DNA of 48,944 nucleotides, from NCBI GenBank assembly GCA_001781025.1, contig MFJZ01000058.1, positions 34,583-83,526 on the forward strand. The letters are read 5' to 3'. A model generated the notes under the pieces. The model had not been told where the DNA came from. It ran no database searches and saw only the letters and a program-made list of their open reading frames with translations. The stretch comes from Candidatus Gottesmanbacteria bacterium RIFCSPLOWO2_01_FULL_49_10. GTDB taxonomy: Bacteria; Patescibacteriota; Microgenomatia; UBA10105; UBA927. A program made the translations under genes and the position numbers. Of this stretch, positions 8,551 to 17,500 are shown in pieces; positions within the stretch are counted from its first letter, which is position 1; every line of letters begins with the position of its first letter.

Positions 8551-9739
8551 AGACATTGTTCCCTTTTTTTCTTTGGGCATGATGCCGCTGGTTAATTCTT
8601 TTCTTAAAAAAAAACAATTACCCAGAGAAAAAAAATACAACCTATCCCTTTCTTTTTGCCCATCCTGTTATCTTGTGCAACTCAATAAGACGGTACCTCC
8701 GGAGGAACTCTTTCGAAACTATATCTATTTTTCCTCAACTTCAAGCAAATTTCTTGAACATTGCCGGAAAACGGCAAATTATTTAACCAGGAGATTCCGC
8801 CTACATTCATCCTCTCTGGTTTTAGAAGTGGCCAGCAATGACGGGGCGCAGCTGCAATATTTTAAAAAATTAGGAATCCCCGTGCTAGGCATTGATCCTG
8901 CCCAAAATATAGCCAAAATTGCCAATGCGAAAGGCATTAGAACCATTCCTGAATTTTTTAATTTCAAATTCGCTCAAATACTATCCCGGGAAAAAAAGAT
9001 TCAAGCGGACTTGGTCTTCGGAGCAAACGTTCTGGCCCATGTTCCCGAAATCGTTGACTTTGTCAAAGGCATTAAATGTATTCTAAAGTCTACCGGCTCC
9101 GCTGTTTTTGAATTCCCTTATGTTGCAGGGTTATTTGAAAATAAATTCGACACCATTTATCACGAACACGTATTTTATTATTCTTTACTTGCTCTGCGTA
9201 ATCTTTTTCTTCAGGCTCACCTAATTATTTATGACGTGGAATTAACAGAAATGCAGGGGGGATCGCTCCGGATATTCGTTTCACATCCCAACGTATTCCC
9301 GGTTACCAGATATGTGACTCGTATGCTTGCGAGAGAACGCAAAGCCGACTTCAATGACATCCACCTATATCATCACATTAAAACCAATATAGAAAAATTA
9401 CGGTCCGATATTTTGCGTACCTTAACCGCTTTAAAGAAAGAAGGAAAGACAATTGCCGCCTATAGTGCACCTGCTAAAGGAAATGTTTTATTAAACTACT
9501 TCGGAATCGGCAGCAACTACCTTGATTTTATTGTCGATAAGTCGAAAGCAAAACAAGAGCTATACGCACCAGGAACGCACTTACTCATCAATCCGCCGAC
9601 TAAAATCTATAAAAAAAATCCTGATTACCTTTTAATCTTATGCTGGAACATCGCCGATGAAGTAATGGAAGAATATAAAAATTACCATACGAAGGGAGGA
9701 AAATTTATTATTCCGATTCCTCAATTGAAAATCATATGA
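8528..9739 (+). CDS. Sugar-nucleotide C3-methyltransferase (TylCIII/TcaB9 type)
   Basis: SAM-dependent C-methyltransferase, 403 residues, with the family's three parts: N-terminal zinc domain (C3, C6, C44, C47), central SAM domain (LEVASNDG at 99-106) and C-terminal Rossmann-like domain (KTIAAYSAPAKGN near 310). The family catalytic motif Y-x-E-H is present as Y211-H-E213-H214, and H171 in AHVPE fits the second catalytic histidine. These enzymes methylate C3 of 4-keto-6-deoxy sugar nucleotides after enolisation. Directly after RfbF and RfbG and before RmlC/RmlD-like enzymes, the expected substrate is CDP-4-keto-6-deoxyglucose (inference; relatives use dTDP sugars). The ATG at 8528 is chosen over 8507 because the product then begins MKCRACN, as in the family. 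Confidence 0.87.
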   Translation: MKCRACNKDIVPFFSLGMMPLVNSFLKKKQLPREKKYNLSLSFCPSCYLVQLNKTVPPEELFRNYIYFSSTSSKFLEHCRKTANYLTRRFRLHSSSLVLEVASNDGAQLQYFKKLGIPVLGIDPAQNIAKIANAKGIRTIPEFFNFKFAQILSREKKIQADLVFGANVLAHVPEIVDFVKGIKCILKSTGSAVFEFPYVAGLFENKFDTIYHEHVFYYSLLALRNLFLQAHLIIYDVELTEMQGGSLRIFVSHPNVFPVTRYVTRMLARERKADFNDIHLYHHIKTNIEKLRSDILRTLTALKKEGKTIAAYSAPAKGNVLLNYFGIGSNYLDFIVDKSKAKQELYAPGTHLLINPPTKIYKKNPDYLLILCWNIADEVMEEYKNYHTKGGKFIIPIPQLKII

Positions 9740-10278
9740 AATTTGAAAAAACGAAATTACTAGGAGTGTACATCGTCCATTTTGAACCAAAAAAGGACAA
9801 GCGGGGATATTTTGTCCGTACGTTTTGCCAGCAAGAGTTTGCCAATGCCGGTATAGCCTTTCACGTCGTCCAAATCAATCGCTCTCTCACGAAAAGGCAG
9901 GGAGCCATTCGCGGCATGCACTTCCAGCGCCAACCGCACCAAGAAGATAAGCTTGTTCAGTGCATAAAAGGAGCTATGTACGATGTAGCGCTCGATGTAC
10001 GGACGAATTCAAAGACATTTGGCCAGTGGATTGGTATCCAACTTACCAGTGACAATAACACAGCACTTTTTATCCCACAAGGCTATGCACACGGATTCCA
10101 GGTCATCGAGTCTGACACCGAGGCAGAATACTTCATGTCTCAATACTATTCACCACAGCATGCAACGGGAGTCCGGTGTACTGATCCTTTCTTTCAGATC
10201 ACCTGGCCGCTGCCTATACAATTTTCCTCCGCAAAAGACCAGGAGTGGCCACTTGTGGAAATAAATCAAAAAGCATGA
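9736..10278 (+). CDS. RmlC-type 3,5-epimerase (or 5-epimerase)
   Basis: Cupin epimerase of 180 residues, the usual RmlC size. Catalytic residues are conserved: His62 in RGMHFQ (base), Tyr132 in EYFMSQYY (acid) and Asp150 in RCTDP; the basic patch HQEDKLVQC near 68-76 also fits. It would invert C5, and perhaps C3, of a 4-keto-6-deoxy sugar nucleotide. Because it follows a C3-methyltransferase and overlaps it by ATGA, the real substrate is probably a CDP-3-C-methyl-4-keto-6-deoxy hexose, giving an L-configured sugar (inference). No RmlA or RmlB lies beside it, so plain dTDP-rhamnose synthesis is less likely. The gene symbol is left blank for that reason. Confidence 0.87.
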   Translation: MKFEKTKLLGVYIVHFEPKKDKRGYFVRTFCQQEFANAGIAFHVVQINRSLTKRQGAIRGMHFQRQPHQEDKLVQCIKGAMYDVALDVRTNSKTFGQWIGIQLTSDNNTALFIPQGYAHGFQVIESDTEAEYFMSQYYSPQHATGVRCTDPFFQITWPLPIQFSSAKDQEWPLVEINQKA

Positions 10279-11141
10279 ACACAGTACTCATCGGTAAACG
10301 CGGACAATTAGGCACCGAGTTGGAACGCGCACTATCAGGAAAAGGCGGAAAAGTATACGCGTTTGATCATCAAGAACTAGATATAACGGATTATCAACAT
10401 ACCAACGATGTACTCACACGAATACGCCCTGATATCGTGATAAACACATCGGCCTATCACGTTTTGAGTGAGTGTGAAACGCATCCGGAACAGGCATTCT
10501 TGGTCAATGCGATTGCGTTAAAAAATCTTGCAGTGACATGCCGGGACAACAAAATCAAACTCGTTACATACAGCACGGACTACGTGTTCGACGGCGCCAA
10601 GGGCAAGCCCTACACCGAATACGACTGCCCTAACCCACTACAATTATATGGATTATCCAAACTCGCAGGAGAATTTATTTGTTTCAACTATAATCCTGAT
10701 AGCATTGTTATCCGTACATGCGGTGTATATGGTGGTCAAAAAGGAAGTAGACAAAAAGGAGGGAATTTTGTTCTGACCATCCTTGAGGAATCAAGACACA
10801 AAACAACGATAGACGTCTCGACGGAACAGATCGTCAGTCCTACTCATGCGGGAGACTTAGCCCAATGCACCGTCGCGCTCGTTGAACAATATTCTGCCCG
10901 AGGTATATATCATTTAGTTAATGAAGGATATTGCTCCTGGTACGAATTTGCCAAAGAACTTATTACACTAAATAAACTCTCCATACGTATCAGGCCCATC
11001 GATAGAAAGGGAGTATTCTCCGGAATAAAACGTCCGCTATTCTCGGCGCTTACCAACACCAGAGCTAAAAGCGAAGGAATAATTATGCCGTCTTGGCAGG
11101 ACGGACTAAAAAGATATCTGTGGTATATTACCAAAAAATAG
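10275..11141 (+). CDS. RmlD-type 4-ketoreductase (SDR)
   Basis: SDR reductase of 288 residues, the RmlD size. The nucleotide site reads IGKRGQLGTEL (GxxGxxG) at 6-16. TYSTDYVFDG at 98-107 is the RmlD signature, and catalytic Tyr125 and Lys129 are in LYGLSK. It should reduce the 4-keto group and so finish the sugar nucleotide made by the preceding four genes. The ATG at 10275 overlaps the stop of the epimerase (ATGA), which decides the start against an upstream in-frame ATG at 10245. Substrate inference as for its neighbours: a CDP-linked, 3-C-methylated 6-deoxyhexose. Confidence 0.87.
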   Translation: MNTVLIGKRGQLGTELERALSGKGGKVYAFDHQELDITDYQHTNDVLTRIRPDIVINTSAYHVLSECETHPEQAFLVNAIALKNLAVTCRDNKIKLVTYSTDYVFDGAKGKPYTEYDCPNPLQLYGLSKLAGEFICFNYNPDSIVIRTCGVYGGQKGSRQKGGNFVLTILEESRHKTTIDVSTEQIVSPTHAGDLAQCTVALVEQYSARGIYHLVNEGYCSWYEFAKELITLNKLSIRIRPIDRKGVFSGIKRPLFSALTNTRAKSEGIIMPSWQDGLKRYLWYITKK

Positions 11142-11145
11142 AATA

Positions 11146-11154
11146 TGTTATACT
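11146..11154 (+). promoter_or_regulatory. Internal extended -10 promoter before the radical SAM gene
   Basis: TGTTATACT is an extended -10 (TGn plus TATACT), lying in the 24-base gap after the RmlD-like gene and ending 11 bases before the ATG at 11166. It suggests the radical SAM gene can be transcribed apart from the CDP-sugar genes, with almost no 5' leader. Confidence 0.5.
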
Positions 11155-11165
11155 AGCGAAAATTT

Positions 11166-12626
11166 ATGAAAGTTCTATTTATTTCCTCTTCATTCGAAGA
11201 TGATGCCAGGAGCAAAACAATCAACATTAATTCTCATTATCCCATGGGTTTAGCTTATCTGCATGCGTTCCTTGAAAAATACGGCCATACCGTGCATACG
11301 CTTTTCCTCAACGACTACTCATACGCCGATTGCCGAAAAATTGTTCTTAAAAATGTAAAAATGCATTCACCGGATGTTGTCGGGTTTAATATCATCACAC
11401 AAAACAGAACCGCATCTTTCCGACTTATTCACCATATACATAAAAATAATCCACATATCCGTATATTGATCGGCGGTATACACACAACAGTCATGTATAA
11501 GCAAATCCTGAAACGTTTCCCCTATATCATCGCTGTTCTCGGGGAAGGTGAAATTACTGCAAAGGAAATTCTGGAGAAAATACATGCGAGAAAGAGTTTG
11601 CGGCACGTAGACGGTATTGCATACGTTTCAAAACGAAAAATTATTAAAACGAAAAACAGAGTACTTATTACGGATCTTGATACGCTTCCATTTCCAAAAC
11701 ATGAAGTTTTTTTCTCGGAAACACGCACGATTGCAAGCATGATCACAAGCCGCGGTTGTCCATTTCATTGCAGTTTTTGCGTGTTAAATGCCATTACGCG
11801 GGGCTATCCCCGAAAAAGATCAGTACAGAACGTCATAGCAGAAATCGAATATCTCATTGCCACATATCCGCAGCTGGAAACTATATGGTTTCACGATGAT
11901 CAATTTTTCCTCATTAATTCACGGGTTATTGAATTCTGCAATGAAATATTCCGGAAAAAAATCAAGCTGAAATTTATTTGCAGCGGGAGATTTAAACCAA
12001 TTTCAAAAGAAATGGTTGAGGCGTTAGAAAAAGCGGGGTTCATTCAAGTACTGCTTGGTCTGGAAAGCGGATCTCCAAAAATTCTCGATCTATGTCACAA
12101 ATTTATTACTCACGAAGACGTCATAAAGGCGATGACGCTATTTAAAAACTCAAAAATAATTATTTCTACGTTTTTGATCGTCGGGTTATATGGAGAAACC
12201 GATGAAACCGTCGAGGAGACGATTAGATTCGTTCAGCGCATACAAAGGATTAAGTACCTGGTTTTCGTGGACATCGGTATACTTCTGGTTTATCCGGGAA
12301 CGGAAATTTATAGCATTGCAAAAAAAAGAGGCTTTATGAATGACTCCTATTGGCTTACAGAAAAGCCGACTCCCTTTTTTACTGTCGAACACTCCCAAAA
12401 ACAATTAGAGGAATTCAAAAAACGTACATTAGACAGCATTGCAATTGGCCGTATCCTGACTCCATCGGGTTTTCCTCACCAGTATTACATGATACCATGG
12501 ATTATAAAATTTCTTATTGCACAAACACCACGCTATCCACTGTATGCAGGACATATTTTGCAGCGCTTCTTCCCATCGGTATACCTACGTGCGCATCATT
12601 TGTTTAACCGTAAGCCGCTTGTTTAA
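11166..12626 (+). CDS. B12-binding-domain radical SAM protein
   Basis: Radical SAM enzyme, 486 residues. An N-terminal cobalamin-binding-like fold is suggested by PMGLAYLHAFLEKYGH near 26-41, PDVVGFN, ILIGGIHTT near 100-108 and GEGE at 126-129. The base-on DxHxxG signature is absent, as is common in this group. The 4Fe-4S motif CxxxCxxC is C198, C202, C205 in SRGCPFHCSFC. ESGSPKIL and VGLYGETDETVEET near 340 are typical of the B12-radical SAM family (BchE/HpnP-like architecture). Substrate unknown; in a glycan operon it might modify a lipid carrier or a sugar, possibly by methylation at an unactivated carbon (inference). The C-terminal 80 residues are family-specific. Confidence 0.85.
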   Translation: MKVLFISSSFEDDARSKTININSHYPMGLAYLHAFLEKYGHTVHTLFLNDYSYADCRKIVLKNVKMHSPDVVGFNIITQNRTASFRLIHHIHKNNPHIRILIGGIHTTVMYKQILKRFPYIIAVLGEGEITAKEILEKIHARKSLRHVDGIAYVSKRKIIKTKNRVLITDLDTLPFPKHEVFFSETRTIASMITSRGCPFHCSFCVLNAITRGYPRKRSVQNVIAEIEYLIATYPQLETIWFHDDQFFLINSRVIEFCNEIFRKKIKLKFICSGRFKPISKEMVEALEKAGFIQVLLGLESGSPKILDLCHKFITHEDVIKAMTLFKNSKIIISTFLIVGLYGETDETVEETIRFVQRIQRIKYLVFVDIGILLVYPGTEIYSIAKKRGFMNDSYWLTEKPTPFFTVEHSQKQLEEFKKRTLDSIAIGRILTPSGFPHQYYMIPWIIKFLIAQTPRYPLYAGHILQRFFPSVYLRAHHLFNRKPLV

Positions 12627-12630
12627 CCAC

Positions 12631-12659
12631 TTGTGCTTAAAAGTTTTCTTCACTATACT
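12631..12659 (+). promoter_or_regulatory. Internal promoter before the secreted DUF5667-like gene
   Basis: TTGTGC (12631-12636) and TATACT (12654-12659) are separated by 17 bases. The -10 ends 9 bases before the ATG at 12669, predicting a 5' leader of about 3 bases. A GTG start at 12633 would lie inside the -35, which argues against it. Confidence 0.5.
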
Positions 12660-12668
12660 GTGTTTATT

Positions 12669-13220
12669 ATGAAAAAGACTATTCTCTCGGCTATTTCGTT
12701 TCTGATTATTCTGTCTTTCTCAGTGACACTCATACATGCGCAGGAACCTAACGAAACGCCTCAAGCATCACCCACTCCTACAATACAATATAAAATGCCT
12801 TATCCGGGCATGCTTCCGGACAATTCATTATACAAACTTAAAGTGCTTCGGGATAAAATTATACTTGCTTTAATCCAGGATCCGAACAAAAAAGCCGGAT
12901 ACTATCTTCTATTGGCTAACAAACAGCTACTCATGAGCAGGATGCTCATCGATAAAGGGAATATTCCATTAGCACGAGAAACTGCCCTTAAAGGAGAAAA
13001 CCAGATAACTCTCATGACGTTCGTCTTTAAAAACGCTGGTCGAGAACCACAAGCAAATTTTTTAGACGAAGTAAAGCTGGCAAGCCTTAAACATCAAGAG
13101 TTATTAGAAGAAATTATTAGCAAAGTTAACACAAACGACGCGAAAATCTTTTCTGATATACTGGAATTTTCACAACGAAATGTTAGAGAACTTCAAAGAC
13201 TGACAGAAGACAGAAATTGA
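12669..13220 (+). CDS. Secreted DUF5667-like protein
   Basis: Small exported protein, 183 residues. The signal peptide is clear: MKKT, a hydrophobic stretch, then THAQ-like cleavage (LIHAQ/EP) near 24-25. A short Pro/Thr/Ser linker follows. The DUF5667 pattern comes next: PYPGMLPDNSLYKLK, then LIQDPNKKAGYYLLLANKQL near 75-100, followed by predicted helices to the end. The function of the family is unknown. A second, diverged member is encoded at 44495-45037, also inside a glycosylation operon, so these may be envelope-associated helpers or acceptors of the glycan (inference). The ATG at 12669 gives the proper signal peptide; the upstream GTG adds 12 residues that spoil it. Confidence 0.8.
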   Translation: MKKTILSAISFLIILSFSVTLIHAQEPNETPQASPTPTIQYKMPYPGMLPDNSLYKLKVLRDKIILALIQDPNKKAGYYLLLANKQLLMSRMLIDKGNIPLARETALKGENQITLMTFVFKNAGREPQANFLDEVKLASLKHQELLEEIISKVNTNDAKIFSDILEFSQRNVRELQRLTEDRN

Positions 13221-13254
13221 AGTCACACCAGCAACTTCAACTTCATAACCCGAT

Positions 13255-14199
13255 ATGAGACAAATTTCTGTCTGTCCCATTTGTCACAGATACTCTTTCC
13301 AAACTCTTTACGAAAGCACGGACAGAATGTTTCATATACCCGGCAAATTTTCCGTTTTAAAATGTAATAACTGTAGCATTGCCTTTCTTAATCCCAGACC
13401 TTCGTTCAGGGAACTCCAAAAATATTATCCTACCAAAAGATACTACGCTTATAACGAAAACAAAAAAGGTTTCTTCTCGTTTATACGTGAGTATTTAATT
13501 AAGCATTACTATGCCCCGACGATAGTATCAAAAATCATTTCTGTGTTTATCTCGAATGTTCCCGCTATGCCTACCTGGAAAAATTCTGGTAAAATCCTCG
13601 ACGTAGGATGCGGTACAGGAGAAACGCTGCAGCTTCTTAAAAGGCTTGGATGGGATGTATATGGCATAGATATTGACCGTCGTGCCATCAAAATTGCTCG
13701 CCAAAAAGGTTTAAGCCGCGTAGAATATGGTGCGTATCAACATCTTTCAACCTATCCGGATCATTTTTTTGATGCGATCCGACTATACCATGTCATCGAA
13801 CATCTGGATAACCCGCAAGAATGCCTCAGAATCATAGCGCAAAAGTTAAAAATCGATGGCGAAATCATTATTGGCACACCAAATGTAGAAAGCATTGTGG
13901 CACGTATCTTTAAACACTATTGGTACAATCTCGATTCTCCACGTCATCTCATTCTTTTTTCAGCAAATACCCTTAGGAAAATATTAAAAAAAGAAGGATA
14001 TTTACCAAATGAGGTTAGATTCTGCTCAGCAGGTGGGATGGCCGGAAGCATGCAGTACGTGTTGTTTCAGATTACCGGACGAACAATAAATCTCATCAAT
14101 AATACGTTATTTGTTCTTCTCATCTATCCTTTTGAGTGGATATTTGATCGCCTTAAACAAGGAGATATTTTAATCGTGAGAGCAAAATTGTATACCTAA
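13255..14199 (+). CDS. SAM-dependent methyltransferase with N-terminal zinc ribbon
   Basis: Class I methyltransferase, 314 residues, of the Methyltransf_23 type common in glycan loci. An N-terminal zinc-ribbon-like pair is seen: C7-x2-C10 and C37-x2-C40, followed by FLNPRPS. The SAM-binding motif ILDVGCGTG is at 114-122 and GIDID follows. HVIEHLDNP marks motif III. The C-terminus has a hydrophobic segment (INNTLFVLLIYPFEWIF) that could attach it to the membrane. It probably O-methylates or otherwise methylates a sugar, lipid-linked intermediate or related small molecule; the exact acceptor cannot be read. It ends in a 4-base tail-to-tail overlap with the small membrane protein on the other strand. 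Confidence 0.8.
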   Translation: MRQISVCPICHRYSFQTLYESTDRMFHIPGKFSVLKCNNCSIAFLNPRPSFRELQKYYPTKRYYAYNENKKGFFSFIREYLIKHYYAPTIVSKIISVFISNVPAMPTWKNSGKILDVGCGTGETLQLLKRLGWDVYGIDIDRRAIKIARQKGLSRVEYGAYQHLSTYPDHFFDAIRLYHVIEHLDNPQECLRIIAQKLKIDGEIIIGTPNVESIVARIFKHYWYNLDSPRHLILFSANTLRKILKKEGYLPNEVRFCSAGGMAGSMQYVLFQITGRTINLINNTLFVLLIYPFEWIFDRLKQGDILIVRAKLYT

Positions 14200-14570
14200 G
14201 ATAATGGTCTATTTGATTGCCTTGTTCTCCATTTTTGCACCAAGAGTTGTGCAAGACTCATCCACAGTAAAACATATACCGCGACTCCGATTAAGTCTGC
14301 TACGGAATTTTTTCCAATTAATACTGCCAGAATTGCAGTAACAATTAACGCTAACGAAGCCCACAACGAATACGAAATTTGAGGCTTAAAAATATTAATA
14401 ATGATTACGTACGGGACGATAACTTGTACGATTGGATTCATAAAAAATACGTTCAGATAAGGCACTACAGATAACAATTTAAATAACACAAATAATACTC
14501 CCGCTATTGCTAAAAATTTGACACCAGTCCATTCCTGTATAGAAGTGAGTTTAACTTTTAATAAATTCAT
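14196..14570 (-). CDS. Small four-helix membrane protein
   Basis: Unrecognised protein of 124 residues with four likely membrane helices (about 17-37, 46-62, 67-86, 90-112) and a basic tail (KWRTRQSNR). Its ATG overlaps the TGA of the 1144-residue membrane protein (ATGA), so the two are translationally coupled and may form a complex. No catalytic motif is visible. It could be a subunit of that GT-C-like enzyme or a small flippase-like or GtrA-like protein, but the GtrA pattern is not convincing. The gene is last in a nine-gene minus operon and overlaps the convergent methyltransferase by 4 bases. Confidence 0.6.
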   Translation of the reverse strand: MNLLKVKLTSIQEWTGVKFLAIAGVLFVLFKLLSVVPYLNVFFMNPIVQVIVPYVIIINIFKPQISYSLWASLALIVTAILAVLIGKNSVADLIGVAVYVLLWMSLAQLLVQKWRTRQSNRPLS

Positions 14571-17500
14571 AGTTTATAGAATTTTATAATGCGATGTATC
14601 ACAAGTATACATAAAACACTTCCTGCCCCGAGCATAGATATCATTATTCCGATATAAAACATTACTTGGGGCTCATACATGAAAATGAGTGTATGAGCAT
14701 TTGTATTTTGGATCAGCCAACCGTTCGCATAGCCGTCTACAAGAAAGTGACCTTGATCATTCGATTTGAGCGTGGATAATCTGATAGTTGTAATTATTTT
14801 TTGAATATTGTCTTTCGCTTTACCTACCTCTCCGATATCTTCAAGGGGAATAACTCTCCACCCGTTATTGAATAATTCGTTTAGTTTGATCATATATGGT
14901 CCACTGACATTTTCCAACCGTACAGAATATAAGGTTGGATCTATTTTTTGAACTGTTATCGATGGCTGATCCAGCCTATCCAAATAAGAAAAATCACGTT
15001 CAAGCAAAACGGAAATAGGTGAATTAGTTGGTATCGAATTTAAATTCTCCACGGTGATTCTTGCAGGAGAATCATCATACGATCTAAATATTACCTTAAT
15101 TGATTGACTACGATCGTTTAAAGTATAGTTTTTTCTAATTTTATGCCATTTTTCATCAGCCTCAAGTGAAATAATTTGTGTACTCTGACATGAATTATTT
15201 GTTCCTCCCGTAATTATTGCAACGATATTATTGCCTCTTTCTATATGATAATTAAATTGAAGCAAATAGGATTGGCCGTCATCGTAATAAGGAAAAGAAT
15301 ATTCTTTCTCTCCATATTCGTTCAGAACAACAGAGTCCTGATCCAATAAAGTTATACCGTTTGTCTGATCCGAATCTGATATATATATATCCAAAATATG
15401 GATTCCGCGATTGAAAAAAATAGGTTTAGTGCTATCTAACATTGACTTTGTGGCTGTATCAATGATATTTTCTATATTTTGATTTGAAACAATTTTATAT
15501 TCACCGTCATCGGGTACGTTAAAAACATATCGTTGCTGATTGACTATATTCGGCATTTGTTGAGCCACCTTTCTATTTATAGAGTTGAGATAATCAAGAA
15601 TTTCAATAAATTTATCAGGACCAAATTCACTTTTTCTAATTGATTCGGCAAGCACTTGTCTTTGTGCGTCCAAATAAATAGATAAAACCATGTTCATTTT
15701 GTATTGTTCAACCTCTGACATTTTTTGTATTATGTCAACTAAATTTGTAATTTCTTTCTTATATTCCTGCAGGTTGTTTACAATTAATTTTCTGTTTCTT
15801 TCCTTCTTTTTCCCATAATCCAGTAGCTGATTTATTTCAGTAACTCGTTTGAATGACAAGCTTGAATATATATCGAACAAAACCGACGGATTATTACTAA
15901 ATTTTCGAAGCTGTAATTGTTCTTTAAAATTAATCAGTTGATAAAAAAGAGAACCAGGTAATATATTTAAATATGGAAATACTGCCCTATCTTCATAAAT
16001 ATGACGCTCCCCGTAGTCGCAAAGAATACACCTCCCTTTTATTGCGGCTTTATCCGCAAATTTAGATAATAAGTTCTCCTTAGAGGTTGTCTGTAAGGAG
16101 CTATCTGCACTAATTATATTTTCATTTGAAATATTGTTTTGATTGAATATAATAGGCACGATACTCGGATCGGAAATTAACTGAATCTGTGATATCACTT
16201 CAACCGGAGGACGAGGTGTTTCTATCAGGGCATATAATGTCCATAATTCAGATTTCTTCTTTATGTGCACACCGGGCATAGATTCTAGCGAAGTTTTTAA
16301 ATAAGCAAAATTATTCGCAGTAAGACATTTGTTTGTATCTAGAATGTCATCCCGCCACAGAAAGTAAGAAATTCCCAATCTGGAACTGATCACGTTAAAC
16401 ATATTAGGGTTTCGATCCGTAAGCGCTTTTATTAACGACTGTGTTAATGCTCCGGATGGATTACCGTCTGTAATATAGGTTGTATTTATATTTGAATTAA
16501 CTAAGGAATAACTACTCCAGAATCCCCAGCTATATCCGTCGGCACCAGAAGTCATATCTGTAGTTGGTAGCGAAAGAATCCTTGAATTTGAAGGAACATT
16601 CTGTCTTATATAATCAATCATTTCTGTAACATATGTAGGGACCACAACTCTCGTAGTAAAAGGTTTGTTCCAATCAAAAAAGTTGCCAAGAAAAAATGGA
16701 TAATGATAGGCCAGAATATATAAAATCGCGCATACGCCTACCATTCTTCTAAAAAAGTCATTCTTGAGAAATGAAAAAGTCAGACCATTGACCATATAAC
16801 CAAAAAGGAAAGCCATAGAAAACCAAACCATTGGTCCAAATTTGTATATCGATGACCTAAATATTGAAAATCCTGGTACATTTTTGATAAACCATATGTA
16901 AATTCGACCAAATGGCTCATGAGATCCTCCGGCAAAGACTATTCCCACAAGTAGAACGGAAAATATAACAAGCATTAATTGATCTCTCTGAGCCTCTCGA
17001 CGAAAACGGAGATATAAGCTAGCGCCGAGAACGATGGTAATTATCGGAACAAAACTTAAAATAATGAGACCGGGATTATTTAAATACGCTTGTGAAAAGG
17101 GATGAAATAGACTATCGTACCAATCAGGGACCCCCTGCATTCGGAGAAGGTTTATAACACTTGAATTTTTTGAAACAACCTGTTCCCAATTAATGACACC
17201 GTTTACACCGCCCAGTGATGAAACTGTAGAATTATAACTTTTGATAACATCCATCACTTGGGGAAAAAGCCAATACGCGTTAAGAAAACCCGTAAAAAAT
17301 AATGAAGAAGCAATAAATATTATCGTTCGAATTATCGACCGTAGACCATCATTGATACTTTGAATAACGGTCAAAATTATAATGGTGATCAAAGTGGTAA
17401 TAATTAACCCGCCAAAATAAGGCACCAGACTTCCGCCGTTTAGGAAAAAAATTGTAATTCCGATATATAAACCGGCCATCACCGGGTGAATTTTTTTTGT

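Noticed and set aside
13217..13240. Hairpin TTGAAGT/ACTTCAA after the DUF5667-like gene, possible terminator
   Set aside because: Seven pairs only, weak in G/C, overlaps the stop codon and has no run of T after it.
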